DNA from: Saccharopolyspora rhizosphaerae
Lineage (GTDB): Bacteria > Actinomycetota > Actinomycetes > Mycobacteriales > Pseudonocardiaceae
DNA: 64,000 nucleotides
Reading direction: 5' to 3'
NCBI RefSeq assembly: GCF_003931915.1
Contig: NZ_RSAA01000007.1
Location: 124,001-188,000, forward strand
Shown here: in pieces, positions 1-8,605 of the stretch
How positions within the stretch are numbered: the stretch's first letter is position 1
Layout of the letters: each line of letters begins with the position of its first letter
Program-made: the position numbers and the translations under genes
Notes under the pieces: model-generated
What the model saw: the letters and a program-made list of their open reading frames with translations, nothing else
The model's database searches: none
What the model was told of the DNA's origin: nothing

Positions 1-1382
1 CCGCCGCCGCGCAGGCGTGAGAGCGCGCTGATCACGTCGGTCTCACCGGTGAGGCCGTCGTCGTCGAGCAGAGCGACCACCTCGGCGGCGAGCTGCCCGC
101 CGACGCTGTCGGCACCGTCGAGCAGCGCCCGCGCCAGCCGCGGGTGCAGGCCGAGCTCGGCCATCCTGCGGCCGCGGTCGGTGACACCACCGGAGTCGTC
201 GAGCGCGCCGAGCCCGCGCAGCACCTCGCGCCCGGCGGCCAGGGCCCCGCTCGGCGGCGGGTCCCACCACGACAGCGCCGAGCCGTCAGGCGTGCCCCAA
301 CAGGCCAGTTCCAGGGCCAGCCGGGTGAGTTCGGCGACGCGGATCTCGGGCTCGGGGTAGGCGGGCAAGGTGGAGTGCTCGTGCTCGGGCCAGCACCGGT
401 ACACCACGCCCGGCCCCTGCCTGCCCGCGCGACCCGCCCGCTGCTCGGCGACGGCAGCGGACACCCGGACCGTGGCCAGCCCGGACAAGCCGCGCCGGGT
501 GTCCACCCGAGAGACCCGGGCGAGCCCGGAGTCGACCACGGCCCGCACGCCGGGCACGGTCAGGCTCGACTCCGCGACCGCGGTGGCCAGCACGACCCGT
601 CGCCGCTCACCCTGGCGCAGCGCGCTGTCCTGCTGGGCGTGGGGAAGCCTGCCGTGCAACGGCAGCACGTCCACCTCGGACAGATCGGCGAGCTGCTCGG
701 TGACGCGCCGGATCTCCCCGGCACCCGGCAGGAAGACGAGCACGTCACCGTCCTGTTCGGACAACGCGGCGCGGATGGCGCGGGAGACGACCGGTTCGGT
801 GCGCTCGCCGCGATGGGGAGCCACGTGCTCGACCCGGACCGGGTGCGTGCGGGCGTGCGCGTGCAGCACCGGGGCCTCGCCCAGAAGGTCGGCGACGCGC
901 TCGGCGGCCACGGTCGCCGAGGTGGCCAGCACCCCCAGGTCGGGGCGCAGTCCTTCGCGCGCGTCCAGCAGCAGCGCGAGCAGCAGGTCGGCGTCGAGGT
1001 GGCGTTCGTGGCACTCGTCGAGCACCACGACATCCACACCGGCCAGCTCCGGATCGGCCTGCAACCGGCGCACCAGCAGACCCGAGGTCACCACCTCGAC
1101 GACGGTGTCCCGGTTGCGCTTGCGCTCGCCGCGCACCGAGTAACCGACGCGCTGCCCCACCCGCTCACCGAGCAGGTCGGCCATCCGGGCCGCGGCGGCG
1201 CGGGTGGCCAGCCTGCGCGGTTCGGCGACCACGACCCGCAACCCGGCCTCGGCCAGCGCCAACGGCACCAGCGTGGTCTTGCCGGTGCCGGGCGGGGCGA
1301 CGAGCACGGAGGTGCCGTGCCCGGTCAGCGCCGAGGTGACCTCGCCCAGGACCGGACGGACCGGGAGATCGGGGAACTCCAT
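1..1382 (-). CDS. hrpB: ATP-dependent helicase HrpB, 3' end beyond window
   Basis: About 460 N-terminal residues of a DExH-box ATP-dependent helicase of the HrpB family are present. The family is usually a little over 800 residues, so roughly the C-terminal half lies outside the window. The frame opens with ATG at 1382 and runs open to base 1. Walker A is APPGTGKTT at residues 29-37 and the DECH box is at 122-125, followed by ERHLDADL as in HrpB. The HrpB family is assigned to RNA-helicase activity, but its physiological role in Actinobacteria is not settled. It starts 13 bp after the stop of the upstream amidohydrolase on the same strand, so the two are probably co-transcribed. Confidence 0.9.
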   Translation of the reverse strand, partial: MEFPDLPVRPVLGEVTSALTGHGTSVLVAPPGTGKTTLVPLALAEAGLRVVVAEPRRLATRAAAARMADLLGERVGQRVGYSVRGERKRNRDTVVEVVTSGLLVRRLQADPELAGVDVVVLDECHERHLDADLLLALLLDAREGLRPDLGVLATSATVAAERVADLLGEAPVLHAHARTHPVRVEHVAPHRGERTEPVVSRAIRAALSEQDGDVLVFLPGAGEIRRVTEQLADLSEVDVLPLHGRLPHAQQDSALRQGERRRVVLATAVAESSLTVPGVRAVVDSGLARVSRVDTRRGLSGLATVRVSAAVAEQRAGRAGRQGPGVVYRCWPEHEHSTLPAYPEPEIRVAELTRLALELACWGTPDGSALSWWDPPPSGALAAGREVLRGLGALDDSGGVTDRGRRMAELGLHPRLARALLDGADSVGGQLAAEVVALLDDDGLTGETDVISALSRLRGG

Positions 1383-1395
1383 GCGGGGACCGGAG

Positions 1396-3015
1396 TCAGA
1401 CGAGTTCGTCGTCTTCGGGGTCGTGCTTGAAGATCGTCCGGCCGCGCAGCACCGTGCGCAGGCAGCGCGGCATCGGCGCCTGCGGCGAGAGGTCCGGCAG
1501 CGGCGGTACGCCCGAACGCGGATCGGTCGACCAGCGCTGCACCCGCGAATCGGAACCGGCCGCCACCAGCTCACCGGCGTCCCACACGGCGTAGGTGGCG
1601 GGAGCGCCCGGCACCAGGGTGCCGGTCACGCCGTCGTCGACACCGGCGGCCCGCCACCCACCGCGGGTGTGCGCCGTGAAAGCAGCGCGCGGCGAGATGC
1701 CGAAGCCGTCGGTGCGGTGGTTGACCGCGGCCTGCACCGAACGCCACGGGTCGACCGGGGTCACCGGCGCGTCCGACCCCAGGGCGAGCAGCACACCGTT
1801 CGCGGCGAGCTGGGAGAACGGGTTCAGCCGCGCACCGCGCGGAAGGCCCAGGCGACGGGCGTACATGTCTTCGGTGCCGCCCCAGGAGGCGTCGAAACCG
1901 GGCTGCACGGAGGCGACCACGCCGAAGGACCCGAGCTCGGCGGCCTGCTCCGGGTCGATCATCTCCAGGTGCTCCAGGCGGTGCCGCACGCTCGCCAGCG
2001 CGGGAGTGCCCACGACCTCGGCCGCTTTGCGGAACCCCGCGCACACCTCGGCGACCCCGGCGTCCCCGATCACGTGGAAGCCGGCCTGCAGGCCGGCGCA
2101 GGTGCAGGCCACGAGGTGCTCGGCGACCGCTTCGGCATCGAGGTAGAGCACCCCGGCCGTGCCCGGGTCGTCGGTGTAGGGCTCGCGCAGCGCGGCGGTG
2201 CGCGACCCGACCGCACCGTCGACGAACAGGTCACCGGCCAAGCCCCGGGCTCCGAGCTCCCGGGCGCGGTCGACCGCACCCAGCTCGCCCCAGTAGCCGA
2301 CGACCTCGGGGACACCGCCCTGATCGGACAGCGCCAGCAGCTCGACCAGGTCGTCGGCGCCGGAGATGTCCGGTCCGGCGCACTCGTGGACGCAGGCCAC
2401 GCCGCGGGAGGCGGCCTGCTGCAGGAACGCCAGCTGCGCTTCCTTGCGCTGCCCCGACCCCAGGGCGTCGCGGGCGGCGCGGCGCACGTGGTGGTGGGCG
2501 ACGCGGGTCAGCGGACCGTCCTCGCTCCAGCCCTCGGCGCTGCGCGCCAGCGGGGCCAGGTTCACCAGCGCGGTGGAGACCAGCGCGGAGTGCACGTCGA
2601 TCCGCGAGAGGTACACCGGAGCGCCGCCGGAGGCGGTGTCGATCTCCTCGCGCGTCGGGGGCCTGCGCTCGGGCCACCAGGTCTCGTCCCAGCCGTGGCC
2701 CCACACCAGGGCACCCGGGTACTCGGCCACGTGGTCGCGCAGCGCGTGCAGGAACTCCGTGAGCGAAGCGCACCCGGTCAGGTCCAGCCCGCGCAGCAGC
2801 AGTCCGGTGGAGGTGGCGTGCACGTGGGAGTCGACGAAGGCTGGCGTGATGAACGCCCCGTCGAGGTCGACGACCTCGGCATCGGGGTGCAGCGCACGGC
2901 CGACCTCGTCGGCGCCGAGCCACGAGACGAGTCCGTCGGTGACGGCCATCGCGGTGGCGGCGGCGTCGGCGGGCGAGTGGATGCGGCCGCCGAGCAACAA
3001 CGTGGTCTCGGGCAT
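1396..3015 (-). CDS. Amidohydrolase family protein (YtcJ-like)
   Basis: A 539-residue metal-dependent hydrolase of the amidohydrolase superfamily, YtcJ/NfdA-like branch. The first metal-binding motif is visible as VDSHVHATSTG near residue 60. Further superfamily features are the HVIGDAG stretch, the HRLEHLEMID segment and ALGSDAPVTPVDPW near the C-terminus, which carries the catalytic Asp. The substrate cannot be told from sequence; relatives act on amides or N-acylated compounds. I chose the ATG at 3015 over an in-frame TTG at 3048, because it is preceded by purine-rich GGAAAGCACGAAGGA and yields the usual N-terminus (MPETTLLLGG). It is the first gene of a pair with hrpB. Confidence 0.88.
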   Translation of the reverse strand: MPETTLLLGGRIHSPADAAATAMAVTDGLVSWLGADEVGRALHPDAEVVDLDGAFITPAFVDSHVHATSTGLLLRGLDLTGCASLTEFLHALRDHVAEYPGALVWGHGWDETWWPERRPPTREEIDTASGGAPVYLSRIDVHSALVSTALVNLAPLARSAEGWSEDGPLTRVAHHHVRRAARDALGSGQRKEAQLAFLQQAASRGVACVHECAGPDISGADDLVELLALSDQGGVPEVVGYWGELGAVDRARELGARGLAGDLFVDGAVGSRTAALREPYTDDPGTAGVLYLDAEAVAEHLVACTCAGLQAGFHVIGDAGVAEVCAGFRKAAEVVGTPALASVRHRLEHLEMIDPEQAAELGSFGVVASVQPGFDASWGGTEDMYARRLGLPRGARLNPFSQLAANGVLLALGSDAPVTPVDPWRSVQAAVNHRTDGFGISPRAAFTAHTRGGWRAAGVDDGVTGTLVPGAPATYAVWDAGELVAAGSDSRVQRWSTDPRSGVPPLPDLSPQAPMPRCLRTVLRGRTIFKHDPEDDELV

Positions 3016-3046
3016 GTCCTTCGTGCTTTCCGCTGTTCCGGGGTTC

Positions 3047-3058
3047 AACTGCGCAGTT
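3047..3058. promoter_or_regulatory. 12-bp perfect palindrome upstream of amidohydrolase
   Basis: AACTGCGCAGTT is a perfect dyad 32 bp upstream of the amidohydrolase ATG. Its position fits a repressor operator, but a 12-bp palindrome in high-GC DNA can arise by chance and I see no second copy nearby. Confidence 0.25.
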
Positions 3059-3236
3059 CGCTCTCGGCAGGGCGGCTTGAGGCGCCTGGTCCCGTGCTCG
3101 AACTCAGCCCCCGATCCGCCCCGGCAACGATCGTTCTGGCGAGCTTACCCGCACTGAACGCCCGGCCTTGAACCTGTCGCGCCTATCGCGGACGCCGGTG
3201 CCCTCGCGCCGCGGCTCGCGACGCGGTTCGTGCTCG

Positions 3237-3779
3237 TCAGCGCTGCGGCGGCTCGTCGATGCGTTCCGCGCGCGCCGACTGCGGCGGCAGGATGATCGGT
3301 GTCGAACTAGCGGACGGCGGGTCGTCGGTCTCGTCGACCACCTCACCGTCGATGAAGTCACCCGAGCGGCCGCCTCCGCGCCCGAACCGCTGCTGGTGCA
3401 GCCACACCTGGTCCTGCACCTTCTTCGCCCGCTCCTCGGCCGCGCGCATCATGCGCTTGCGCACCAGCGCCCGGGTGGGCGGCAGGAGCAGCAGGAGCCC
3501 GGCGACGTCGCTGAGGAACCCGGGCAGCACGATCAGGAGGCCACCGGCGGCGATGAGCATGCCGTCGGAGATCTCCCGCTCCGGAGGCCTGCGCAACCGG
3601 GCGGCCTCGCGGAACTCGCCGAGCGTGCGGCGCCCTTCTCGGCGCAGCAGCCAACTGCCCAGGACAGCGGCCAGCACGAGCAGGCCGATGGTGGGCAGCA
3701 GCCCGATCGCCTGACCCAGCGCGACCAGCACGGCGAGTTCGGCGACCCCGGCGATGAGGAGCAGCACGAGGATCGGCAC
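3237..3779 (-). CDS. FxsA family membrane protein
   Basis: A 180-residue cytoplasmic-membrane protein of the FxsA family, named for suppression of phage T7 exclusion by F plasmid in E. coli. Its normal role is unknown. Hydrophobic helices lie near residues 3-25 and 28-45, with a longer hydrophobic stretch at about 75-105 (DGMLIAAGGLLIVLPGFLSDVAG). A charged, disordered tail of about 70 residues follows. I chose GTG at 3779 because GGAGG lies 6 bp upstream and the protein then begins directly with the first helix. An in-frame extension to 4004 has no recognisable domain and would overlap the divergent SGNH gene. The 221 bp between its stop and the amidohydrolase start hold no gene I can support. 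Confidence 0.85.
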   Translation of the reverse strand: MPILVLLLIAGVAELAVLVALGQAIGLLPTIGLLVLAAVLGSWLLRREGRRTLGEFREAARLRRPPEREISDGMLIAAGGLLIVLPGFLSDVAGLLLLLPPTRALVRKRMMRAAEERAKKVQDQVWLHQQRFGRGGGRSGDFIDGEVVDETDDPPSASSTPIILPPQSARAERIDEPPQR

Positions 3780-3969
3780 CCAGGACCTCCAGTCGTGGAA
3801 CGTTCCACCCCCTCCAACGAACGGGGGGCTCGGAATTCTCCCAAACCGAACAACCCGGTTGCCGAGGAACCTCACACCAGCCTCGGCGAGGAGCGGCACG
3901 CCGGGCCGACACGGCGGGGGAGCTTCCACTACCTGGAACGCCGCCCGGCCCGACCACTTCGTAGACTCC

Positions 3970-5043
3970 GTGATGATGCGGGCGCACAAGTCGAAATCGC
4001 TCATCCTCCTGCTCGTGGGCAGCCTGCTGGCGCTCGCGGTGTTGATCAGCGATCAGTACCTGCCGGGTCTGCCGATGCAGCCCAAGCAACTGCCGGCCGC
4101 CGTGGTGACGGTCGGCGACTCGACGCTGTCCGGCGAGGGCGGCGGCAACTACGTGGCGGGCACCAACGGCGAAGGCGACAACTGGTGCCACCGCTCCCCC
4201 GCCGCGCCGGTGCACCAGCTGCGGCTGCCGCCTGACGTGACCCGCGTCAACCTGGCCTGCTCGGGTGCCCGCACCGAGGCGCTGCGCACCGACCAGGAGC
4301 AGGTCGGGGCGGAGAAGTCGCAGACGGCGCAGCTGGCCGAGCTGGCCCAGCGCTACCGGATCACCGACGTCGTGGTGCAGATCGGCGCCAACGACGACCC
4401 CGGCTTCCTCGACGTGGTCAACCAGTGCGTGGAGGCCTGGGCTCGCCGCTCCCCGATCGGCTGCTCGGCGCAGCTGGAGGGCCAGTGGCAGCAGCGCGTC
4501 GAGCAGATGGAGCCCAAGGCGCTGGCCGCGGTGCGCGACATCCAGGCCGCGATGGACGGCGCCGGGTACACGCCCGGCAGCTACCAGCTGATCGTGCAGT
4601 CCTACGCCTCGCCCGTCGGCCCGGACGTGCGCCCGGAGCTGCAGGGCCTGTCCGGCTGCCCGTTCCTGCCCAGCGACCTCCGGTGGATCCGCGATGTCGG
4701 GGTGCCGCAGCTCTCCGACGGCCTGCGGGACGTGGCCCGCGAATCGGGCGCGCGGTTCCTCGACCTGTCCCGCGCGGGCACCGGCCACGAGGCGTGCACG
4801 GGTGACCCGAAGACGGCCGAAGGCGAGTGGTTCACGCGGCTCACCGTGGACTGGGAAGCGCTCAAGGACGAGAAGCGCGCACCGCACGCGATGCAGGAGT
4901 CCTTCCACGCCAACGCCACCGGCCACGCCCAGTTCGCCCGCTGCCTCGGCGAGTTCCTGGACATCCCGGAACCCGGCGCCGCCTGCTTGCCGGACGACCG
5001 GGGCAACCTCACCGCCGTCCCCCTGGCCGACGCCCACCGCTGA
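3970..5043 (+). CDS. SGNH/GDSL hydrolase, membrane-anchored or secreted
   Basis: A protein of about 356 residues with one N-terminal hydrophobic segment (LILLLVGSLLALAVLI, roughly residues 10-25) followed by an SGNH-hydrolase domain. Block I is VGDSTLSGEGG with the nucleophilic Ser. Block III is IGANDDPG, with the oxyanion-hole Asn. Block V is SFHANATGH, with the catalytic His. Several Cys residues suggest disulfides outside the cell. Members of this fold are esterases, lipases or sugar-ester deacetylases; the substrate here is unknown. The start is GTG 3970 or ATG 3973; upstream in-frame codons extend into low-similarity sequence. It is divergent from fxsA and convergent with the Lrp gene, from which repeat copy A separates it. 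Confidence 0.85.
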   Translation: MMMRAHKSKSLILLLVGSLLALAVLISDQYLPGLPMQPKQLPAAVVTVGDSTLSGEGGGNYVAGTNGEGDNWCHRSPAAPVHQLRLPPDVTRVNLACSGARTEALRTDQEQVGAEKSQTAQLAELAQRYRITDVVVQIGANDDPGFLDVVNQCVEAWARRSPIGCSAQLEGQWQQRVEQMEPKALAAVRDIQAAMDGAGYTPGSYQLIVQSYASPVGPDVRPELQGLSGCPFLPSDLRWIRDVGVPQLSDGLRDVARESGARFLDLSRAGTGHEACTGDPKTAEGEWFTRLTVDWEALKDEKRAPHAMQESFHANATGHAQFARCLGEFLDIPEPGAACLPDDRGNLTAVPLADAHR

Positions 5044-5149
5044 ACAACCACTCCCCCAGCCGCCCCCGCGCCACGAGGCAGTGCGCGAAGACCTCTAGAG
5101 GAAGCGGCGAAACCACCGTTCCAGGCGAGGCACCCCACCCGCACCGCCA

Positions 5150-5450
5150 CAGAGTCGCGACGACCCAAGACGGCAGCCCCTCCAAGGCGAGCGCTCAACC
5201 GGCCCCACCGCACGATCCAGCCAGCCCGCGGCGGCAGCCGCCCTTCCAGGTGAGGGACTCAGCCCGCACCGCCGCAGGTGCGAGGCCGCCCGCGGCGGCA
5301 GCCGCGTCTTCAGGTGGGGCGATCAACCGGCACCGCCGCAGGTTCTGAGCGGCTTCGTGGCGAGTACGCCGCGACGCCGCGTACGGCATGCTCAAGGAGC
5401 GGCGCACGGAGACCACGAAGCCGCTCAGGTTCTGCCACCCGCACCGCCAT
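5150..5450 (+). repeat. Dispersed structured repeat, copy A
   Basis: This fills most of the 432-bp gap between two convergent genes (SGNH hydrolase and Lrp). It has two parts. At about 5150-5344 there are three imperfect units of about 65 bp, each containing a GCGGCGGCAGCC-type stretch and ending in CACCGCCGCAGG or similar. The hairpin core follows: arm CTGAGCGGCTTCGTGG (5345-5360), 52 nt apical segment, and the exact reverse complement (5413-5428), then a shared GTTCTGCCACCCGCA flank. The perfect 16-bp stem and three other copies in this window (near 25.3, 38.0 and 51.0 kb) show it is a family. Peptide frames are not conserved between copies, so it is not coding. Confidence 0.85.
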
Positions 5451-5475
5451 GCACAGCAAACCCCGAACAAGAAGA

Positions 5476-5946
5476 TCAGATCGCGGGAGGGCGGTTCTCG
5501 AAGGGGGTGGAGAGCACCACGGTCGTCCGGGTGGACACCTTGGCCGCTTCGCGGATCTGCCGGAGCAGCTCCTCCAGGCCCAGTGGCGAGGCCACCCGCA
5601 CCTGGAGGATGTAGGACTCGTCGCCCGCCACCGAGTAGCAGGACTCGATCTCGGGGAGGTGCTGCAACCGCTGCGGGTAGTCGTCCGGGGCGGCCGGGTC
5701 TATCGGCGTCAGCGAGATGAACGCGGTCAGCGGAAGGCCGATCTGGTCACCGTCCACTTTGGCCGTGTAGCCCTGCAGCGCACCGCGCTGCTCCAGCCGC
5801 CGGACGCGCTGGTGCACGGCGGACACGCTGAGCCCGACGCGCTCGGCGAGTTCGGTGAAGCTGCACCTGCCGTCGCGCGCGAGTTCGCGCAGGATCGCCC
5901 GGTCGGTGGCCTCCAGGGGCCCCGGGCTGGTCGCCCGTTCGCTCAC
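5476..5946 (-). CDS. Lrp/AsnC family transcriptional regulator
   Basis: A 156-residue regulator. An AsnC-type helix-turn-helix spans about residues 12-62 (DRAILRELARDGRCSFTELA... VSAVHQRVRRLEQ). A RAM ligand-binding/oligomerisation domain spans about 75-150 (LTAFISLTP... YSVAGDESYILQVRV). The GTG start at 5946 overlaps the stop of the upstream M24 peptidase by three bases, so the two are probably translationally coupled. Lrp-type proteins usually respond to amino acids; pairing with a peptidase suggests control of peptide or amino-acid turnover, which is inference. Confidence 0.93.
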   Translation of the reverse strand: MSERATSPGPLEATDRAILRELARDGRCSFTELAERVGLSVSAVHQRVRRLEQRGALQGYTAKVDGDQIGLPLTAFISLTPIDPAAPDDYPQRLQHLPEIESCYSVAGDESYILQVRVASPLGLEELLRQIREAAKVSTRTTVVLSTPFENRPPAI

Positions 5947-7076
5947 GCCGGCAGCACCACCAGCTCGTGCGGCTGGTTGTTGACGCTCTCCACACCGCTC
6001 TCGGTGACGATCACGATGTCTTCGATGCGAGCCCCCCAGTGGCCCTGCTGGTAGATGCCGGGCTCGACGCTGAAGGCCATGCCCGCTTCGAGGACCAGCT
6101 CGTTGCCGCCGACGATGTAGGGCTCCTCGTGCACGTCGAGACCGATCCCGTGGCCGGTGCGGTGCACGAAGTTCTCTCCGAACCCGGCGGCGGCGATGGG
6201 CTCGCGGGCGGCGGCGTCGACGGACTCCGCGGTCACCCCCGGGCGAACGGCGTCGACCGCGGCGCGCTGCGCGGCCTGCAGCACGGCGTAGGTCTCGCGC
6301 ACGTCCGGCTGGGCGGGTTCGCCGACGGCGTAGGTGCGGGTGCAGTCGGAGTTGTAACCGCTGGCGATCGGACCGCCGATGTCGATCACGACGACGTCAC
6401 CGCGTTCGACAACCCGGTCGGACAGCGAGTGGTGCGGGCTGGCGCCGTGGGGCCCGGACCCGACGATGATGAACGCGGCCTCGGTGTGGCCCTCGGCGAG
6501 GATGGCCGCTTCGATGTCGGCACCCACCTCGGCTTCGGTGCGACCGGGCTTGAGGAACTCCGCCATCCGCGCGTGCACGCGGTCGATCGCCGCACCGGCG
6601 TCGCGCAGCGCCTGCAGCTCGGTGGCGTCCTTGCGCATCCGCAGCTCGCGCAGCACCGGCGAAGCCAGCACCTGCTCGGTGCGCGGCAGCTTGCCGCGCA
6701 GCGGCAAGGTGTGCAGCGCGGGCATCGCGTCGGCGAGCGCGACCCGGGAGGGCGCGCCTAGCAGCTCGGCCACCACCCCGTGCGGGTCCTGCCCGTCGAC
6801 CCAGGTCACGACCTCGATGCCGAGTTCGGCGAGCGGCACGTCGGCGTACCCGGGCGCCTCCAGCTTGGGCACCACCAGCGCGGGCGTGCCGTCGGCCGGC
6901 AGCACCAGGCAGGTCAGCCGCTCGTGCGACTCACCACCGGCGCCCAGCAGGTAGCGGAGGTCGGATCCAGGCGTGATCAGCAGCGCGTCCAGGTCGGACG
7001 CGGCAGCGGTTTCCGCGGCACGGGTGAGGCGCGCGGCGAGCACGGTGGGGTCCTGCTTCAACGGGACAGTGGCCAT
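5943..7076 (-). CDS. M24 family metallopeptidase (Xaa-Pro dipeptidase-like)
   Basis: A 377-residue pita-bread-fold peptidase, related to Xaa-Pro aminopeptidase/prolidase and, by position, to M. tuberculosis PepE (Rv2089c). The N-terminal creatinase-like domain covers about residues 1-140. The catalytic domain shows all five expected metal ligands: Asp in VVVIDIGGP, Asp in YNSDCTRTY, His in HRTGHGIGLDVHEEP, Glu in VEPGIY and Glu in ARIEDIV. It probably cleaves dipeptides or N-terminal residues ahead of proline in the cytoplasm, though the exact specificity is not shown. The start is ATG 7076. It is translationally coupled to the downstream Lrp regulator. Confidence 0.92.
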   Translation of the reverse strand: MATVPLKQDPTVLAARLTRAAETAAASDLDALLITPGSDLRYLLGAGGESHERLTCLVLPADGTPALVVPKLEAPGYADVPLAELGIEVVTWVDGQDPHGVVAELLGAPSRVALADAMPALHTLPLRGKLPRTEQVLASPVLRELRMRKDATELQALRDAGAAIDRVHARMAEFLKPGRTEAEVGADIEAAILAEGHTEAAFIIVGSGPHGASPHHSLSDRVVERGDVVVIDIGGPIASGYNSDCTRTYAVGEPAQPDVRETYAVLQAAQRAAVDAVRPGVTAESVDAAAREPIAAAGFGENFVHRTGHGIGLDVHEEPYIVGGNELVLEAGMAFSVEPGIYQQGHWGARIEDIVIVTESGVESVNNQPHELVVLPA

Positions 7077-7164
7077 GGTCCAAGCCTAATCCCGGAGGGT
7101 TCCTCCGCCGCTCGCGCGGTCCGGGCGCGGCGGGCCGCACTCGACGACCCCGATCCACCGGCAC

Positions 7165-7545
7165 GGTGCGGTCACCACCCTCGCCAGGGAACGCAGCGCA
7201 CGCCGTCTTCGGGAGTCCGCCGAACTGCCCTCGAACCCGGAGCTCTTCTCGGACTCGGAACCCGCTGAACCGACCGGACCGCCGCAGACCCGCGTGGACC
7301 GAGCAGCCGCGGCCCGAGCGCGACCGACCCGATCCCCTGGGTCAGGTCGGTCGCCGCCCTCGCCCCGGAACACGGGTGCACGCCCGTCTTCGGGACCTAC
7401 CGTGGCAGCGAGCTGCGATCCTCGGACCTGCTGGACCGGGATCGTCGTTGCCCGCCTCGACCCAGCGGCCGCTCGGTCGGTCGCCACTGTGGCGGGAACC
7501 GGGCTGCACGCCCGCCTTCGGGACATCCACTGCGGACCAGGACCC
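7165..7545 (+). repeat. Three imperfect repeat units in a long gene-free gap
   Basis: The 554 bp between the M24 peptidase and the exonuclease contain three diverged copies of a unit of about 50 bp, at roughly 7167-7217, 7347-7400 and 7475-7530. Shared segments are GGTCGGTCGCC, then CGGAAC...GGTGCACGCCCG, and CTTCGGGAC. The second and third are the most alike; the first lacks several bases. Spacing is about 180 and 128 bp. No gene is apparent in this stretch. The unit differs from the dispersed hairpin family. Confidence 0.6.
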
Positions 7546-7630
7546 GGAACTGAGATCGCGGGCGGTCCGGCCGTGGACGGCCCCGGCAGGTCGAGCGCGT
7601 GCTGCGGGCTCCACGTGACAAGCTGGATCC

Positions 7631-8566
7631 GTGACCGGACCTCTCATGCTCGTGGACTCCGCCGGGTTGTGGTTTCGCTCGTTCTACGCGTTGCCCGATT
7701 CGCTGACCGCTCCCGACGGCACGCCGGTGAACTCGGTGCGCGGCTTCTGCGACATGCTCGCGAAGCTGATCACCGACCGTCGGCCGTCGCGGTTGGTGGC
7801 GTGCTTGGACAACGACTGGCGCCCGCAGTTCCGGGTGGACGCGCTGCCGTCGTACAAGACGCACCGGGTGGCCGTCGAGGACCCGGAGGCCGAGGACGTG
7901 CCGGACACGCTGTCCCCGCAGATCCCGGTGATCCTGGAGGTGCTCGACGCCGCGGGGATCACCACCGCCGAGGCCGAGGGATACGAAGCCGACGACGTGA
8001 TCGGGGCGCTGGCCGACCGCGAGCGCACCGACCCGGTGGAGGTCGTCACCGGCGACCGCGACCTCTTCCAGCTGGTGCGCGCCGAACCGCAGGTGCGGGT
8101 CATCTACATCGGCGCCGGCCTGGCCAAGGCGCAGGACTACGGCCCGGAGGAGCTGGCGGCGAAGTACGCGCTGAGCCCGCAGCGCGCGGGGGCCGACTAC
8201 GCGGAGATGGCCGTGCTGCGCGGGGACCCGTCGGACGGGCTGCCGGGCGTGGCCGGCATCGGTGAGAAGACCGCGGCGAAGCTGATCACCCAGTTCGGCT
8301 CGCTGGAGGCGCTGCTGGCGGCGGCCGCCTCCGGTGACGCACGCCTGACCTCGCGGATCCGCGCCAAGCTCTCCGAGTCCGCCGAGTACCTCGCGGCGGC
8401 GCCCGCGGTCGTCAACGTCGTCCGCGACGCCCCGGTGGTCGCCGACCGCGACACCGACGTCCTGCCGGCGGCACCCGACCTGGACCGGCTGCACGACCTC
8501 CAGTCCCGCTGGGGCCTGGGCGCCAGCATCGACCGCCTCATCGCCGCCCTCGCCCCTCAGGCCTGA
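7631..8566 (+). CDS. 5'-3' exonuclease (FEN-like nuclease)
   Basis: A 311-residue stand-alone 5'-nuclease, homologous to the N-terminal domain of DNA polymerase I and to ExoIX; positionally it matches Rv2090. Acidic metal-site residues are visible in LMLVDSAGLWFRSFYA, YEADDVIGAL and VVTGDRDLFQLV. DNA-binding helix-hairpin-helix residues appear in RGDPSDGLPGVAGIGEKTAAKL. It probably removes 5' flaps or RNA primers in replication and repair. The start is GTG 7631; no strong ribosome site is seen, but the start fits the family N-terminus. It is divergent from the peptidase/Lrp pair. Confidence 0.93.
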   Translation: MTGPLMLVDSAGLWFRSFYALPDSLTAPDGTPVNSVRGFCDMLAKLITDRRPSRLVACLDNDWRPQFRVDALPSYKTHRVAVEDPEAEDVPDTLSPQIPVILEVLDAAGITTAEAEGYEADDVIGALADRERTDPVEVVTGDRDLFQLVRAEPQVRVIYIGAGLAKAQDYGPEELAAKYALSPQRAGADYAEMAVLRGDPSDGLPGVAGIGEKTAAKLITQFGSLEALLAAAASGDARLTSRIRAKLSESAEYLAAAPAVVNVVRDAPVVADRDTDVLPAAPDLDRLHDLQSRWGLGASIDRLIAALAPQA

Positions 8567-8605
8567 CCGGCTGCGCTCCTCCCGCGCGCCCCGGAACAGG
8601 CACCG

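Noticed and set aside
144-1430. Long open frame on the plus strand (428 codons)
   Set aside because: It is antisense to hrpB, whose minus-strand frame has the DECH helicase motifs. The plus frame has only low-complexity Gly/Arg/Gln sequence.
5150-5344. CRISPR-like array
   Set aside because: The tandem units are imperfect, about 65 bp, with no spacer/repeat alternation and no cas genes.
5150-5450. Small proteins within the dispersed repeat
   Set aside because: The frame reading VAGPERLRGSVR in copies B and C is shifted by indels in copies A and D, so nucleotide structure rather than a peptide is conserved.
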